NCBI RefSeq assembly: GCF_954871325.1
Contig: NC_088775.1
Span: 49,205,561-49,269,560 of the forward strand
Source: Gordionus sp. m RMFG-2023
Taxonomy: Eukaryota > Nematomorpha > Gordioida > Chordodea > Parachordodidae
DNA: 64,000 nt
Reading direction: 5' to 3'
Positions 54,846 to 64,000 of this stretch are shown in pieces. The notes beneath the pieces were generated by a model. It was given only the letters and a program-made list of their open reading frames with translations, was not told the DNA's origin and ran no database searches. How positions within the stretch are numbered: the stretch's first letter is position 1; each line of letters begins with the position of its first letter. A program made the translations under genes and the position numbers.

Positions 54846-57103
54846 ACATGTGCGCCGTCGGTGATTTTTGACCAGGCCGACGCCGCCGCCAAAAATGTGT
54901 CGGCGCTCAACACGCCGCCGCCGATGTAAAAATTCGGCGGCGTGGCGGCGTGATACATATTTTTTATTATTAAAAATAATATTTATTTTATATTTTATTT
55001 ATGAATTTTAACTAGAAGAAAAATAATATTAAATATTTTTTGAATTATTAAAATGTGATTTTAATTTTTAAAATTAATAAATATTATATTTGATTTGTAA
55101 CAATCCATATAATACACGTTGGCTCACTTTGGGCAGGTCTGTGACCAATGTGATAGATAAGATAATATTAGGATGGTAAAACAGAAAAGGTATTGATATT
55201 ATTATATATTTTATTATTTTAATCTTAATTTTTATTTTAACTGTTAAAATATTTAATTATTTTCTAATAGAATATTTAAATAAAACTGATCTCATCCCAC
55301 ACTTAGAATTTTTTGTGGCATAATATTTTTATTATTAACTTTTTATTATGTAGAAATATGGCATTATTTCAGATACAAAAGATTTACCAGATAGAACAAC
55401 ACTTATCCGGAGTGGATTAGATGATTAATATTTATCAATAAAGCATCCATATGTCAACAAATTAATATAGGTCCTAAATTTTGTGCTATAACTTTTGATA
55501 TGTGAACCGACAAATATAGACTGCAAAATTATATTTCCTTTACATTTCACGAAATAGATAATATTTTAATGTATTTTATACATTGCCGACACATCATGTT
55601 ACTCAAAAACATACCGCTGAAACTATTATTTCCGAGATAGAAAAAGTTGAAAATGAATTTGATCTAGGGTCCAATAAAATTCAAATGATTACGGATGCAG
55701 GACCCAATGTAAAGAAAAGTGTTCGTCTAGGAGAATATGACCATCATTTATATTTGCATGGATTACATAATCTAGTGACAGTCGATGGAATAAAAAAAGT
55801 TAATAAAATAGAAAATATCATTAAAAAAGTGGGAGAAATTATATTTGTCTTAAGATTCAACACAACGGATTTTGAAAATATAAACGATATCGAAAATAGA
55901 AAATGTTTTGAATCGATATCATTTACATCGGATATTTTAGATTTGGGTGATAATGATTTTTTTTATGAAGATAATTTGGGGTTTGATAATGATAGTGAAT
56001 ATCAAAAATCATATTAGAAAAAACCTTATAATTAAATGTGCCTACATGTTGGCATAGTATTTTAATAATGCTGGAAAGTGTGACTGGTAATAATAAAAAT
56101 CCTATAAATATTCTATTAAATAGAATGGAGAAACCGGATCTCAAATTATCTAACTCCGATTGAGACTTGGTGCATGAACTTTTAAATTTTCTTAGAACCT
56201 TCAAAAAAACTGTTGAATGTTTATACGTCCAAAAAGGAGTTGCTATAAATTTATCCTTTGAAATTAAATATCATTTAATTGTAAAATAATATGATAATCC
56301 TCCCATGCATCCCTTAAACAAAATATGCTTACTAAATTTGATCATAGATTTTCAATAACCGATCTTCAGGTAGTATTTTAAAATACATAAATTATTTTTT
56401 TTATATTTTTATTTAGGTGTTAGGAGTATTTTTGGATCCTCATTTTCAATCTATAAATATGGGAAATAAATATTTAAAGGAAAAATTATTACTCCGGTGC
56501 AATTTTTATGTCAATACGCTACCTCTCTATGGCCTTACACGGACGAATTAACCGAATGTGAAACGACGGAAGTTGCTTCAAAATTCGATTATCTTACATT
56601 GGCTACGAAACATTCATCTATTCATAACAATAATCTGAAACAACAAGACTATTTAACTAGTTTAGAAAAAGAATGTTATTCATTATTTTCGCCTAGACAA
56701 AAGATTTCTTACATTTTTGGAAGATAAGAGTGGATCTTCCTAAACTTTCAATATTAGCTAGAAAGGTCCTGTGCGTTCCAGCTACGAGCACACCCAGCGA
56801 GCGTGTATTTTCCATAGCTGGGCTGAACTCTAAAAGATCATTATTATGTCCTATAAATCTAAATATTATATATGATAATTTTAACATAAAATCATTAAAT
56901 TATAGTTATAAAACATAATAAAGCATATATCTTATTTTAAGTGTTTCCAATGAATATATAATTTTAATTAAAAAAATTTAAGTTAGAAAAATATTTGACA
57001 CCGCCGCCGATTTTTGTGGCGACGTCTAAATCAATTCGCCGCCGCCAGCCGATCATTTTAAAAAAAGAAACGCCGCCGCCGATGATGCTGTCGGCGCACA
57101 TGT
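54846..57103 (+). mobile_element. inner hAT with GCC-repeat-rich ends
   Basis: Starts ACATGTGCGCCGTCGG and ends GTCGGCGCACATGT. About 110 bp at each end consist of CGCCGCCGCC / GGCGGCGTGGCGG blocks, very unlike the AT-rich surroundings. It carries a decayed transposase (55345-56918). The flanks do not show a clean 8-bp duplication, so ends may be off by one to four bases. Confidence 0.75.
55345..56918 (+). pseudogene. hAT transposase of the inner element
   Basis: KYGIISDTKDLPDRTTLIRS starts a broken frame. Then TFDM-stop-TDKYRLQNYISFTFH (first catalytic Asp region, Trp replaced by TGA) near 55495. The open frame 55583-56017 has HTAETIISEIEKVENEFDLG, ITDAGPNVKKSV and a GLHNLV box. VLGVFLDPHFQSINMG lies near 56420, and 56497-56918 ends with LARKVLCVPATSTPSERVFS, the dimerisation motif. 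Motif order is complete, but stops and frame changes make it inactive. Confidence 0.75.
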
Positions 57104-58643
57104 ATCTTTTTTTAAATAATATTTAAATTCAATTTTCAAAATTTTTATTTTATTTATTGCTTTTTAAGTAAAAAAAAATAATTTTTAAAAGGATCGGGAT
57201 CGTATATTTAAAAAAATGATCTCGATCACGATCCACAATTTAAGGTCAGGATCTTAAATCCGAGAAAATTGACAAATTTAGGATCGAATCCAGGTTTAAC
57301 AATTCTGATGTTAACAATATCATTACATAGTTAAAACAATATTTTAAAATATATACTTTTTAGATAACGAATGTTTATTCAAATAACATAAAAACACCAT
57401 TAAAAAGTGATCTATTATATGAAAATGATCCAATTATACATATAACAAATGATCATAATTATTCCGCGACATATGAAACATTAAAAAGAAAAATTATTTA
57501 CCAAGAGGCTATAATTAAACGCTTAAAAAAGGGCACATGCTTATTATAGGGGCTCAAAAAGAAGAAAAAATAAAATAATCAATTTACAAACAATAATCAC
57601 TTCACTAAATGATGAAAATTTGTTATCAGATGATGTCGAAAATATTATAGACAGGCACTTTACAGGGACATCTTCTATATTCCTTGAAATACATATACAC
57701 AGTGGAGGCATCTCAAACCCACAAAAAAAAATATATACAGGTGAATTCCGTCAATTTGCATTGACTATGCATTTTTATTCACCTAAGGCTTACAGATATC
57801 TCAAATCACATTTTTATATGCCTTCGGAATCCATATTAACGGCATGGAATCGTAAGATTGAAATCATGCCAGGTTTATTATAATAATTTTTTTAAAATTA
57901 AATTAAATAAAGGTTTCCTTTCTATTTCATTTACCCAAATTAAAAGCTTTGATTTAGGTGATGGGACAAAATCAACAAGAAGATAAATCTTGTCCAGAAG
58001 CAACAAAGGCACTGTTTCTTATGGCTACCTGTCTTAATAGCAGCTGGAAAATGCCAATAACCTATTTTCTAGTTTCACAAATGAATTCAGTTATCCTAGC
58101 TAATTTAGTGAGAGATGCATTGTTCAATCTAAATGAAACTGGAGTTATCTGTAAGGCCATAGTATGCGATGGTTGTTCTGTTAATAAAAAAATGAGCAAA
58201 CTGCTTGGTGTTAGTATGGATCCTGATAATATCATTCCATATATTGAGCTGGAATTTTATGATTCGGAAAAAATAAATGTTACTAGATGTTTGTCATATG
58301 CTCAAATTACTTAGAAATATATTAGCGGAGGAAGAAATTAAATAAATGAATCAAATGGAGAGGTAGCTAGCTATATTAAATTTGATTAATTATTTATTTT
58401 GTATTTATAGTTAATAGATTGGAAGCATATACAAAATTTACATAAATTGCAGGAGTGCGAAGGTTTACGTATTGCAAATAAATTGCGCAAAGCACATATT
58501 GCTTTCCACAAACAAAAAATGAAAGTTTGATAATAAATATATAATTATTAAATATTTTTTAAAGGTAAAACTTGCTGTTCAAGTTTTTAGTGCATCTGTT
58601 GCAAATAGCCTTCTTTTTACCCAGCATCAGGAGCTTCCTGGAT

Positions 58644-58688
58644 TTGAAACATTTTTTTCTATTATATTTGTACCATAAGAGGCATGCA
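58644..58688 (+). repeat. 45-bp direct repeat, second copy
   Basis: Identical to 53372-53416. Its last two bases are the first two of the CAGTG start of the next hAT. It directly follows the last recognisable P-transposase residues (ELPGFE). Confidence 0.9.
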
Positions 58689-58695
58689 GTGTCTA

Positions 58696-58850
58696 CATGG
58701 CCGGGGGGGGTAGGAGACAAATGCCTCCAAAAAATATTGGCATTTTGGGGGGTAGGTATTAATTTTGGGGGGTAGATATTGATTTTTGGGGGGTAGGCAT
58801 TTGTTTTTGGGGGGTAGGTATTGATTTTTGGAGGGTAATTTTTGACTTGT
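58696..58850. repeat. G-run tandem repeat (possible G-quadruplex) at a hAT end
   Basis: About five units of 22-24 bp, each TTTTTGGGGGGTAGGxATT, preceded by a run of eight G. Four or more runs of at least four G on one strand can form a G-quadruplex. Minus-strand YPPKIN repeats are only its translation. Similar C/G tracts occur in the relatives at 8021 and 37720-37800. Confidence 0.8.
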
Positions 58851-60719
58851 ATTATGATATTTTTAAATCCAATAATCGATATGATTATCGTTGATTTTCT
58901 GAAAAATGTCAATTAAAGAAAAGATATCTGTCAATTTATAAATATTATACACTATATTTATTTTTTTAAATTTTTAGAAAATTCATTTACATAATGGGAT
59001 TTAGATTTTCACAGTATCAATTTTAAATTATCAATATATATTTTTTTATAATAAGGACCTTTTGAATAAAGAATCCCTTTTATGATAAGATAATCCTACT
59101 CAATTAACAATATAAAGAAACATTTTTGGATTTTAAAAAGGTAATTTTTTAAGCATATAATTGCATTTTCCTTAATTTGATGATAGATAAATAAATATAA
59201 TAAAGAATGAAGCTATTTTTATTTAATCTTAATATGTATACTTAATAAGTTATCTGGGTTTTGAACCATGGCAATTATTTTTGCTAATAATTTTTTAAAT
59301 AATCATTTTCAATGGGGTAAATATTACCACATTTTTGTGAGGCAATCAGGTTGGACCCATAATTGATTTCTATTTATGATAAATGATTCTTTGAGGTAAG
59401 TGTAAATTATATACAAAATTATAAGTGAGAGGTGAAAACCATTGTGTGATAAAAAATTTGTTAAAAGAATTGATAAATTTTTTATTTCATTATTAGATAA
59501 ATTTTATATAACATCAAATTTTCCATAATATATTTGGCCTTTTTTCTAAATATTTATAGAAATCTTGGGAGAATGAACAGATAATCTATTCCTCTCATTT
59601 GATTATTGATTTAAGAAAAGATTTCAATTAAATGAATTGACAAAGTGATTCCATATACTGAAATATTGTTTATTTTTGTTAACAATAAATTAAATTTTTG
59701 GATATGGCTTGGGAATAATCTTTGAAACCTATGATGTGGTTTGGGTTTGGATTTCCATTAAACATGAACTGGGCCTGAAAATTATTTTTACTTATGACCT
59801 AGGCTGGATGAAGAAATCAATGCCAGTGAAGGTCTCTAATTTCAATGATTAAAATATATCATTTCTCAGACTTTATTTGAAGATAAATGAATGGGCAAAT
59901 CACAAATATGCCTGTTTTCAATTATTTGCAAAATTTATTAGGATTGTTAATTTAAAGAAACTATGATTTCAAAGCATCATACATTTCTAAAAATTGTTGG
60001 ACACTAAGAAATAAAGAAATCAATTGTGAAGTGTATAATGGAGGAAATATTGATCCATGATTGTTTTGGCATAAATAACAAAAAATATTATATTTTTTGT
60101 GACCATGCATTAAGCTTACATATAATATAATAGGAATCTTTTAAGAAAACATTATCAAAAATATAAGTTAATAGCTGATAGTCCATTATGAATGACTGGT
60201 AATCAGAATTTTCTTCTTTATTCAATGATGGGTGCATAATAAATTTCCTTTATATGATGATGATTGAATCAGTAAATTTTTCATTATTTTTATAAAATAT
60301 GTTAATAGAGTGTATATTTATGAATTTTAATTTAAAAACAATAAGGGTCTAGAATATATTTTTTTGATTATAAATTACAAATACAAATGAATAAGAATTT
60401 ATTTTAAAAGATTTTAATATATTTTTTAGATTAAAAATATAATACAAATGAATAAAAATTTATTGTGCACATATATTAAAATATCTAAATATATATTTCT
60501 TTAATATATTTTGTAAAACCACTGGAAAATTTTAAAATTACACCCTCATTTAAACAAATATAAATTTAATTTCTGAATCACACCTCATAAGATAGGAGAA
60601 TTTTAAGATTCAGCCATCCACCGTCAAATAAAGGATAAAATTATGATTCTCCATCATTCTTGATGGCCATCAGTGAGTAAAAAAATATTATCTAAATATT
60701 TATTTCATTTTTATTCTAG
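58851..60719. other. 5' non-coding region of the ZMYM1-like hAT
   Basis: No gene found. The sequence is richer in G/T words and less A/T-monotonous than most spacers here. It probably holds the promoter, but no element can be pinned down. Confidence 0.35.
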
Positions 60720-63700
60720 ATGCCAAGTAACAAAACAATATATAAAGTCAAATGTGACTATATTAATTGTAAAACTTCTAAAATAAGAAGTGACAAAATA
60801 AATAACCATTATAAACATAAACATCCTCATGTCAAGTTATCTGATATCAAATTTACAAAGATAGCTATCAAAAAGGATAATAATTGGGTATCCTTAAATA
60901 AAGATATTCCATTCAATATCACAAATGGGGTTGAAACCAAGTTACAAAAAAAATCAATAACATCTTACTTCCAAAAAGTAATTTTTTATATATATTATTT
61001 TAATTCATGACAATAAATATAAGTAAAAATAACCTTAAATTTTGTGAATTAGTAGAAACCAATTCTTCATCTATAATTTGAGCATAATACTTTTAATTTT
61101 TATTAAAGATAAGATTTTTAATATATAGGTACATTTTTATTATGCCCTTTATCAATTTTGAAGGAAATAAATTATAAGAATATTTAAATATTTCAACTTT
61201 TGTTAAAAAAAAATTTATATATTATAATTAAGAATAAAATAAGTCATTTGCCTAAAATTTTCACTACTCTTTATTTAATAATTAGCACAAATCTTTTATT
61301 GAAGATTCCCAAATTATATTATCTCATACAATGCCCAGTTCCAGTGATCTGCTGATTTTGAATAATGAGGTACTTAATTTAAATAAGATTTGTTTTATAA
61401 TTTTGAAGGGAATAAATGAGGATATTCAGATATTTTCATGAACAAATTTTAATTAATCTTTATTTAATAATTAGCTCAAATCTTTTACTGAAGATTCCCA
61501 AATTATATTATCTCATACAATGCCCAGTTCCAGTGATCTGGTGATTTTGAATGATGAGGTACTTAATTTAAATAAGATTTGTTTGATAATTCTGAAGTGA
61601 ATAAATTATGAAATATTTTCCACTTTTCTATATCTTAATTAAGAATAAAATTTTTATTAAAATTAAGATTTTCATAAGTAAACAAATTTTAACCACTCTT
61701 TATTTAATAATTAGCATGAATCTTTTATTGAAGATTCCCAAATTATATTATCTTCTCATACAATGCCCAGTTCCAGTGATCTGCTGATTTTGAATAATGA
61801 GGTACTTAATTTAAATAAGATTTCTTTTATAATTTTGAAGGGAATAAATGAGGATATTCAGATATTTTCATGAATAAACAAATTTTAATTATTCTTTATT
61901 TAATAAGTAGCACAAATCTTTTACTGAAGATTCCCAAATTATATTATCTCATACAATGCCCAGTTCCAGTGATCTGGTGATTTTGAATGATGAGGTACTT
62001 AATTTAAATAAGATTTGTTTGATAATTCTGAAGTGAATAAATTATGAAATATTTTCCACTTTTCTATATCTTAATTAAGAATAAAATTTTTATTAAAATT
62101 AAGATTTTCATAAGTAAACAAATTTTAACCACTCTTTATTTAATAATTAGCATGAATCTTTTATTGAAGATTCCCAAATTATATTATCTTCTCATACAAT
62201 GCCCAGTTCCAGTGATCTGCTGATTTTGAATAATGAGGTACTTAATTTAAATAAGATTTCTTTTATAATTTTGAAGGGAATAAATGAGGATATTCAGATA
62301 TTTTCATGAATAAACAAATTTTAATTATTCTTTATTTAATAATTAGCACAAATCTTTTACTGAAGATTCCCAAATTATATTATCTTCTCATACAATGCCC
62401 AGTTCCAGTGATCTGCTGATTTTGAATGATGAGGTATTTAATTTAAATAAAACTATACACTCTTTAATAATAATTAGCAAACACACAAAGTTATTGAAAA
62501 TTCCCCAATTATATCTTTTTTTCATCCAATTATCAATCCCAATGCAAGCCAAAATATTTCAAACATTAAAGGCCCAAATATTATTCAATTATATAAAAAA
62601 AAGGAGCCTAATGACCCTTTTCATTTCATATTCTTTAGAATGACAAATATCTTGATTAATTTCATAATTTCCATAGGCCCATGTCAGCCATGTTCAAATA
62701 TATTTCAATATCCTGTTACTCACAAAAGGTTTTTAAAAAATTTAATTTTTATTAATTTTTACGCATCCATTATTTCTACTTTTAAATAGGAGCATGAATA
62801 TATCCTATTATAAAAAGGTTAATATTGATGGTTCCCTCAAACCAAGAAATTGGTTATCCTATAGCACCACTTTAGACAAAGTCTTTTGTCTTTATTGTCT
62901 TATGTTTGGTGGCCCTAAATCCAATACTTTTTGGACTCAACTTGGAGTAAATAATTGGAAAAATTTTAAGCGTGACTTAGAGAGACATGAGTCATCTTCT
63001 ATTCATAAGGATTGTGAATACACCAACATGACTTGGCTTGCAAATAAGCGTATTCAAGATCATTTTCTATCAAATAGGCTTGATATAATAATGGAAAATC
63101 GTAATATAGTTCATAATATTATTGATGCCATTATATACCTTATAAAATGTAACATAGCCTTTTGGGGCACTAATTCGAATGAAGGTAATTTTATGTGCCT
63201 CATAAAATTAATGGCAAAAACGGTTCCAACTTTACGGGCATACATTGATAACAACGAAAAATTGAGGAGAAAAAAATCAGATAAAATTTCAAGACCTTAT
63301 ATAAATTTATTGTCATATGGCCATGTGAAAAAAATTATTGAAGTCATTAAGATAAAAATAATAAAATGTATTATTCAAAAAATTAAAGAGAATTGTGCCT
63401 ATAGCATCATATTAGATGGAACATATGATGTGTCTAAAAAAGAATGCATTGCTTTACTTGTAAGATATATAGAAGATGATCCGCATCCACATCCTGTAGA
63501 AAGGATCATCCATGTTTTTACAACATCAGAAACCACCGGGGAAAATATAAAGAAACATGTTTTTTCTAAGTTCAAAGATCTTGGTCTTCCTCTTGATTAT
63601 ATGGTTGGGCAAAGTATGGATGGTGCAGGGAATATGAGAGGAGTATACAAAGGAATGCAGGCTTTAATATTGAAAGAGGCTCCAAAAGCCATATATATTT

Positions 63701-64000
63701 GGTGCCATGCACATAGGCTCAATTTAGTAGTTGCTCATGTTTGTGGATGCAAAATAGAAATGAAAAAGGTAATGGGAATATTGGATGAGTTATATAATTT
63801 CATGAATGGGGTAAGACGTCAAGGAGTGTTTGTTAAATATCAAATGACAAAGTCTAAAAAATCTCTTAAAAGAATAAAAAATACAACAAGGTAAATATAA
63901 TATTTTTAATGTAACTTATCTTTTTTTAGAAATTGGTCATCATCTTATAAAGCTGTAGAAATTTTTTTAGATGTTTATGAACATATTATAGCATCATTAA
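60720..64000 (+). CDS. ZMYM1-like hAT transposase (TTF zinc finger, DUF4371), open, 3' end outside
   Basis: Gene model with GT-AG junctions in one frame. Exon 1 (60720-60977) encodes a C-x4-C/H-x4-H finger (KCDYINCKTSK, NNHYKHKH) and ends KLQKKSITSYFQK, a PCNA-box-like motif common at the N-terminus of such transposases. Six copies of one small exon follow (61286-62433). Then 62478-62728 (GPNIIQLYKKKEPNDP, IGPCQP), 62790-63890 and, after a 39-bp intron (63891-63929), NWSSSYKAVEIFLDVYEH to the window end. The 1.1-kb exon has the TTF-type finger (RNWLSYSTTLDKVFCLYCLM, HESSSIH), the first catalytic region YSIILDGTYDVSKKE, the second GQSMDGAGNMRGVYKGMQA and the CHAHRLNLVV box. No stop or frame break is seen. 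The final Glu and the dimerisation domain lie beyond 64000. Confidence 0.88.
61286..62433 (+). repeat. six-fold tandem exon array within the transposase gene
   Basis: Copies: 61286-61369, 61475-61558, 61715-61801, 61911-61994, 62151-62237, 62347-62433 (84, 84, 87, 84, 87, 87 bp). Each follows a TAG acceptor and ends GAG before GTACTT or GTATTT. Each is open in phase 0 and encodes a variant of SFIEDSQIILSHTMPSSS then DLLILNNE; the 87-bp form has one more Ser. Introns alternate 105-109 and 156 bp, so the array is about 2.5 repeats of a 436-bp two-exon unit. Because both boundaries are phase 0, any number can be included or skipped without changing the frame. Confidence 0.88.

Larger units (their letters stand above)
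54549..57307 (-). mobile_element. outer hAT inserted in the P-element relic
   Basis: Starts CAGGCTTGTTAATCGATCC and ends TTTAACAATTCTG, with perfect 8-bp duplications ATGTTAAC (54541-54548 and 57308-57315). GGATCGCGATC-type subterminal repeats lie at both ends. On the minus strand at 54830-54720 it keeps a dimerisation domain (SSRAPVERLFSKAKHVLNEK). The rest of its transposase is gone, and a second hAT (54846-57103) sits inside. Confidence 0.85.
53841..58643 (+). pseudogene. THAP-domain P-element (THAP9-like) transposase relic
   Basis: A THAP zinc finger is split over two exons: MGVCCVHNCNKTNR at 53841 (first Cys pair), then FPLKSKELLEKWLQAINRKN and CERHF (C-x2-H) at 54342-54450, followed after a frame change by GSSIPSIFSISKPLH, the AVPSIF-type end. 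A 2.8-kb hAT interrupts at 54549. Beyond it come a coiled coil (YETLKRKIIYQEAIIKRLKK, about 57480), the P-family YTGEFRQFALTMHFYSPKAY (57735), CLNSSWKMPITYFLVSQMNS and AIVCDG (57958-58314), CHMLKLLRNILAEEE, and LHKLQECEGLRIANKLRKAH ahead of a 40-bp intron and VKLAVQVFSASVANSL. The exon that should hold the first catalytic Asp (before 57958) is missing, and there are several stops and frame changes. A dead DNA transposon, 3' truncated near 58643. Confidence 0.82.
58687..64000 (+). mobile_element. ZMYM1-like hAT transposon, left part (continues past window)
   Basis: The proposed left end CAGTGTCTACATGGCCGGG has a hAT-style CAGxG start and resembles the ends of 37035-37843 (CAGCGTCTATATAAGCGGG). 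The eight bases before it, GAGGCATG, would be the target duplication; the right end lies outside the window. Inside: a G-rich tandem repeat, about 1.9 kb without a gene, then a transposase gene that is open as far as it can be read. The lack of damage suggests a young copy. Confidence 0.7.

Noticed and set aside
53372-58688. 45-bp repeats as terminal repeats of the P element
   Set aside because: They are in direct, not inverted, orientation and are not adjacent to a recognisable P terminus.
58559-58912. 117-codon minus-strand frame with YPPKIN repeats and a CNRC motif
   Set aside because: The repeats are the translation of the G-rich minisatellite, and the other part lies antisense to a well-supported P-transposase exon.

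Overview
This window is nuclear DNA of an animal with a very AT-rich, transposon-packed genome. The evidence for an animal is one recognisable host gene, a neuronal-type synaptobrevin (VAMP, R-SNARE), in four plus-strand exons between 6470 and 26424. The short introns seen here are tiny (39-61 bp) in both host and transposon genes. This would suit a small-genome invertebrate, possibly a parasite, but the species cannot be named from the sequence. No functional RNA gene, CRISPR array or bacterial-type operon was seen.

Layout. 1-6470: transposon relics (hAT ends, a decayed hAT transposase), a pyrimidine-rich stretch and a GC-rich island of unknown origin. 6470-26424: synaptobrevin, whose first visible intron (15.8 kb) has swallowed a decayed ZMYM1-like hAT, several MITEs and an 8.9-kb hAT element (12080-20984) with about 1.95-kb terminal inverted repeats and a perfect 8-bp target duplication. 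27650-28660: a decayed LINE reverse transcriptase. 30506-33300: a pogo-like relic holding two hAT elements. 34395-41478: two inverted copies of one hAT family around a third hAT; insertions in the left copy are absent from the right copy, so filled and empty sites can be compared. 43805-48660: hAT end repeats and a tandem repeat field split by a hAT and a non-coding LTR fossil of TRIM type. 50185-51640: a broken Ty3/Gypsy fossil. 51917-52316: a MITE with a 9-bp target duplication and a tRNA-like head. 52768-58643: a MADF pseudogene and a THAP/P-element transposase relic broken by nested hATs. 58687-64000: a young-looking, ZMYM1-like (TTF zinc finger, DUF4371) hAT running off the window, with an open multi-exon transposase.

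Most notable are the last element, in which one 84/87-bp phase-0 exon is tandemly repeated six times with every copy open and flanked by splice signals, and the 8.9-kb hAT with giant inverted ends built of two kinds of tandem repeat. Apart from synaptobrevin, nearly everything codes for, or derives from, mobile elements, mostly hAT, with Tc1/pogo, P, LINE and LTR families represented.
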